From Neobacillus bataviensis (lineage in GTDB: Bacteria > Bacillota > Bacilli > Bacillales_B > DSM-18226), in NCBI RefSeq assembly GCF_019969725.1, contig NZ_JAHXYW010000008.1:186001-250000 (forward strand): a DNA stretch of 64,000 bases, in the 5' to 3' direction. The position numbers and the translations under genes are program-made. Below are positions 62,522-64,000 of this stretch, in pieces. How positions within the stretch are numbered: position 1 is the first letter of the stretch; every line of letters begins with the position of its first letter. The notes under the pieces are model-generated. The model saw only the letters and a program-made list of their open reading frames with translations, was not told the origin of the DNA and searched no databases.

Positions 62522-63226
62522 TTAATTCTTTTTGCCAATATGAACAGCAGCTGCACCACCGCTGTAAGATTTATACATGACATCATTAAAGCCTGCCTGT
62601 TCAAACATACGTGCAAGCTCTTTCATCCCAGGAAAATCGCGTGCTGATTCTTGGAGCCATGAATATTCTTTGTAGCTTTTCGCAAATAACTTACCAAATA
62701 CCGGCATAATAAAGCGAAAGTAAAAATAAAAAAGCTGCCTATACCCGATTAGTGTTGGCTGCGATGTTTCCAAACAAACGGCAATTCCACCTGGTTTTAC
62801 AACCCGATGCATTTCTTTTAAAACCTGAAGGTAATCAGGAACGTTTCTAAGACCAAACCCAATTGTCACATAATCAAAACTATTATCCTCGAATGGAAGT
62901 TCCATCGCATTCCCATGAATTAGTTTTACCTGATTTAACTTAAGTTGTTTAACTTTTTCAATCCCAACATTCAACATATTTTGGCTAAAATCCAAGCCAG
63001 TAACTTCTCCAGACGGTCCAACTGCTTCTGCTAAGGCAATCGTCCAATCAGCAGTACCGCAGCAAACATCAAGCGCCTTTGAACCAGGCTGAACATTCAT
63101 TCTCTTCATCGTGTCCTGCCGCCATTTGATGTGCTGCTGAAAACTGATAACAGAGTTCATTTTATCATAGCTGTCTGATATTTTTTCAAAAACATGATGA
63201 ACTCGTTGTTCCTTCGATTGCTGCAT
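62522..63226 (-). CDS. menH: Demethylmenaquinone methyltransferase
   Basis: This 234-residue SAM-dependent methyltransferase of the UbiE/MenG family has [44 protein letters not shown] (SAM site), GLDFSQNML and [15 protein letters not shown]. It performs the last step of menaquinone synthesis. It lies between hepS and hepT in the conserved gerC (hepS-menH-hepT) operon. GAAGG precedes the ATG. Bacillus symbol menH (also called gerCB, ubiE or menG). Confidence 0.95.
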   Translation of the reverse strand: MQQSKEQRVHHVFEKISDSYDKMNSVISFQQHIKWRQDTMKRMNVQPGSKALDVCCGTADWTIALAEAVGPSGEVTGLDFSQNMLNVGIEKVKQLKLNQVKLIHGNAMELPFEDNSFDYVTIGFGLRNVPDYLQVLKEMHRVVKPGGIAVCLETSQPTLIGYRQLFYFYFRFIMPVFGKLFAKSYKEYSWLQESARDFPGMKELARMFEQAGFNDVMYKSYSGGAAAVHIGKKN

Positions 63227-63231
63227 ATAAT

Positions 63232-63999
63232 TTAACCTTCTTCCACAAAAGTTTTGGCATATGGCTTGTGCTGATTCAACAACATGTTAATTCTTTTTTC
63301 AAGTAAATCATTTAAGTAAGGAAGCTGCAATAGCCCTTTTTCAATGACCTTTTTTGAAACTTCAAGATAATGATCCACTATTTTCAATAACTGTTTTTGC
63401 TGCTCATTTGATAATTCTTTAATTTTAAATTCATTTATTGGAAAAATAATTCTTTTCAATGCATCGAATAAAACTGAGCCTTCTTTTTGTTCAAAATGCC
63501 GTTTTTCATTAAGAAGCCGTTTAAAAAAGAAAAGATTAGTAATAAAATCATTCCACAAATCGACTTTAAAATATTCAGATAGTTTAGCAAGTAATGCGCT
63601 TTCGACCACCTTAATACTTGCCATTACCTTTTCAATCCCCTCAGATTCATGATGATAGACAGAAATCTTATGCTCATTTACTTCTTTAATCCCTTGGGAA
63701 AGGGCTTTGATCATCAAAATATCCTCTGAATCCGCGAGAAGCTTATAATATAAACCGCTAAAATAATCTCCAGCTAAAACAGTCAGCTGGCGACTTTTTT
63801 CAGCCTCTGGTGAATTTATTATATGTTCATGGGTATCAAGGGCGATTTGAATTAACATGGTGGACAATGCATAGTTCTCTAATTCACTGAAGGAAAGGTC
63901 CAGACGGTCCATGATAGAAATAAGGATAAGCAGCTTATCCTCGTCAATCACCGGAATATTAATATATTTGAGCAAGAATGCATCAAAAACACTTTTTTC
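63232..63999 (-). CDS. hepS: Heptaprenyl diphosphate synthase component I (partial, 5' end beyond window)
   Basis: This protein, at least 255 residues long, is open at the right window edge; the reading frame continues upstream of the first visible methionine-like codon as [24 protein letters not shown]. It contains [41 protein letters not shown], which matches HepS. HepS is the non-catalytic partner of HepT in making the C35 diphosphate. The stop is five bases before menH. The true start lies outside the window, so the TTG at 63975 is not the beginning. Confidence 0.9.
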   Translation of the reverse strand, partial: EKSVFDAFLLKYINIPVIDEDKLLILISIMDRLDLSFSELENYALSTMLIQIALDTHEHIINSPEAEKSRQLTVLAGDYFSGLYYKLLADSEDILMIKALSQGIKEVNEHKISVYHHESEGIEKVMASIKVVESALLAKLSEYFKVDLWNDFITNLFFFKRLLNEKRHFEQKEGSVLFDALKRIIFPINEFKIKELSNEQQKQLLKIVDHYLEVSKKVIEKGLLQLPYLNDLLEKRINMLLNQHKPYAKTFVEEG

Positions 64000-64000
64000 A

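Overview
The window is low-GC chromosomal DNA from an endospore-forming member of the Bacillaceae. Gene content and order follow a Bacillus subtilis-type backbone, read on the minus strand from hepS-menH-hepT at the right edge to ypwA and bpsAB at the left. Sporulation genes (cotD, sspM, ypjB), bacillithiol genes (bshA, bshB1), menaquinone and heptaprenyl diphosphate genes, a class B RNase P RNA and a menaquinol:cytochrome c reductase (qcrABC) all fit this lineage. No transposase, prophage, CRISPR array or tRNA was seen.

Layout. 1-1618: end of a type III polyketide synthase/methyltransferase pair (bpsA, bpsB) and a zinc-ribbon microprotein. 1641-4265: a ba3-type (b(o/a)3) terminal oxidase with its short subunit IIa, behind an FNR/CRP-like site. 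4279-4378: a fold-back repeat unit. 4440-6850: a DMT permease and carboxypeptidase ypwA. 7172-12665: a nitric-oxide and low-oxygen module (quinol NO reductase, a CRP/FNR regulator, two DUF2249 proteins, a haem-copper-like membrane protein, a MIP18-family protein). 12705-21874: ypvA, ypsC, rnpB, gpsB, ypsA, cotD, mrfB and mrfA. 22046-23339: a second CRP/FNR paralogue and a small heat-shock protein. 23389-30884: ypp genes, sspM, recU-ponA, ypoC, nth. 30914-39615: dnaD, aspB, ypmBA, a degenerate metallo-beta-lactamase-like protein, dinG and panBCD with a structured leader. 39954-45539: birA, cca, bshA, bshB1, mgsA, dapB, ypjD. 45709-54426: ypjC, a zinc peptidase, ypjB, ypjA, qcrCBA, ypiFBA and a degenerate amidohydrolase-like protein. 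54598-64000: aroA, tyrA, hisC, aroH, aroB, aroC, ndk, hepT, menH and a cut hepS.

How it works together. The right half is a supercluster making aromatic precursors (chorismate, tyrosine, histidine) and the menaquinone side chain and ring methylation. These feed the electron chain of the qcr complex and the ba3 oxidase. The left half adds a respiration and NO-defence layer, probably controlled by two CRP/FNR-type proteins that lack the N-terminal cysteines of classical FNR. The backbone differs from B. subtilis: trp genes are absent between aroH and hisC, cheR between aroC and ndk, and asnS between aspB and dnaD.

The best candidates for under-described biology are the NO/low-oxygen module and the motif shared by its promoter and the ba3 promoter, the two pseudoenzyme-like proteins (33738-34577 and 53530-54426), the microproteins at 1484, 7172 and 18035, and the cloverleaf-like repeat. 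Gene starts were moved inward where a Shine-Dalgarno sequence clearly indicated a later codon. All assignments are by eye, without database search.
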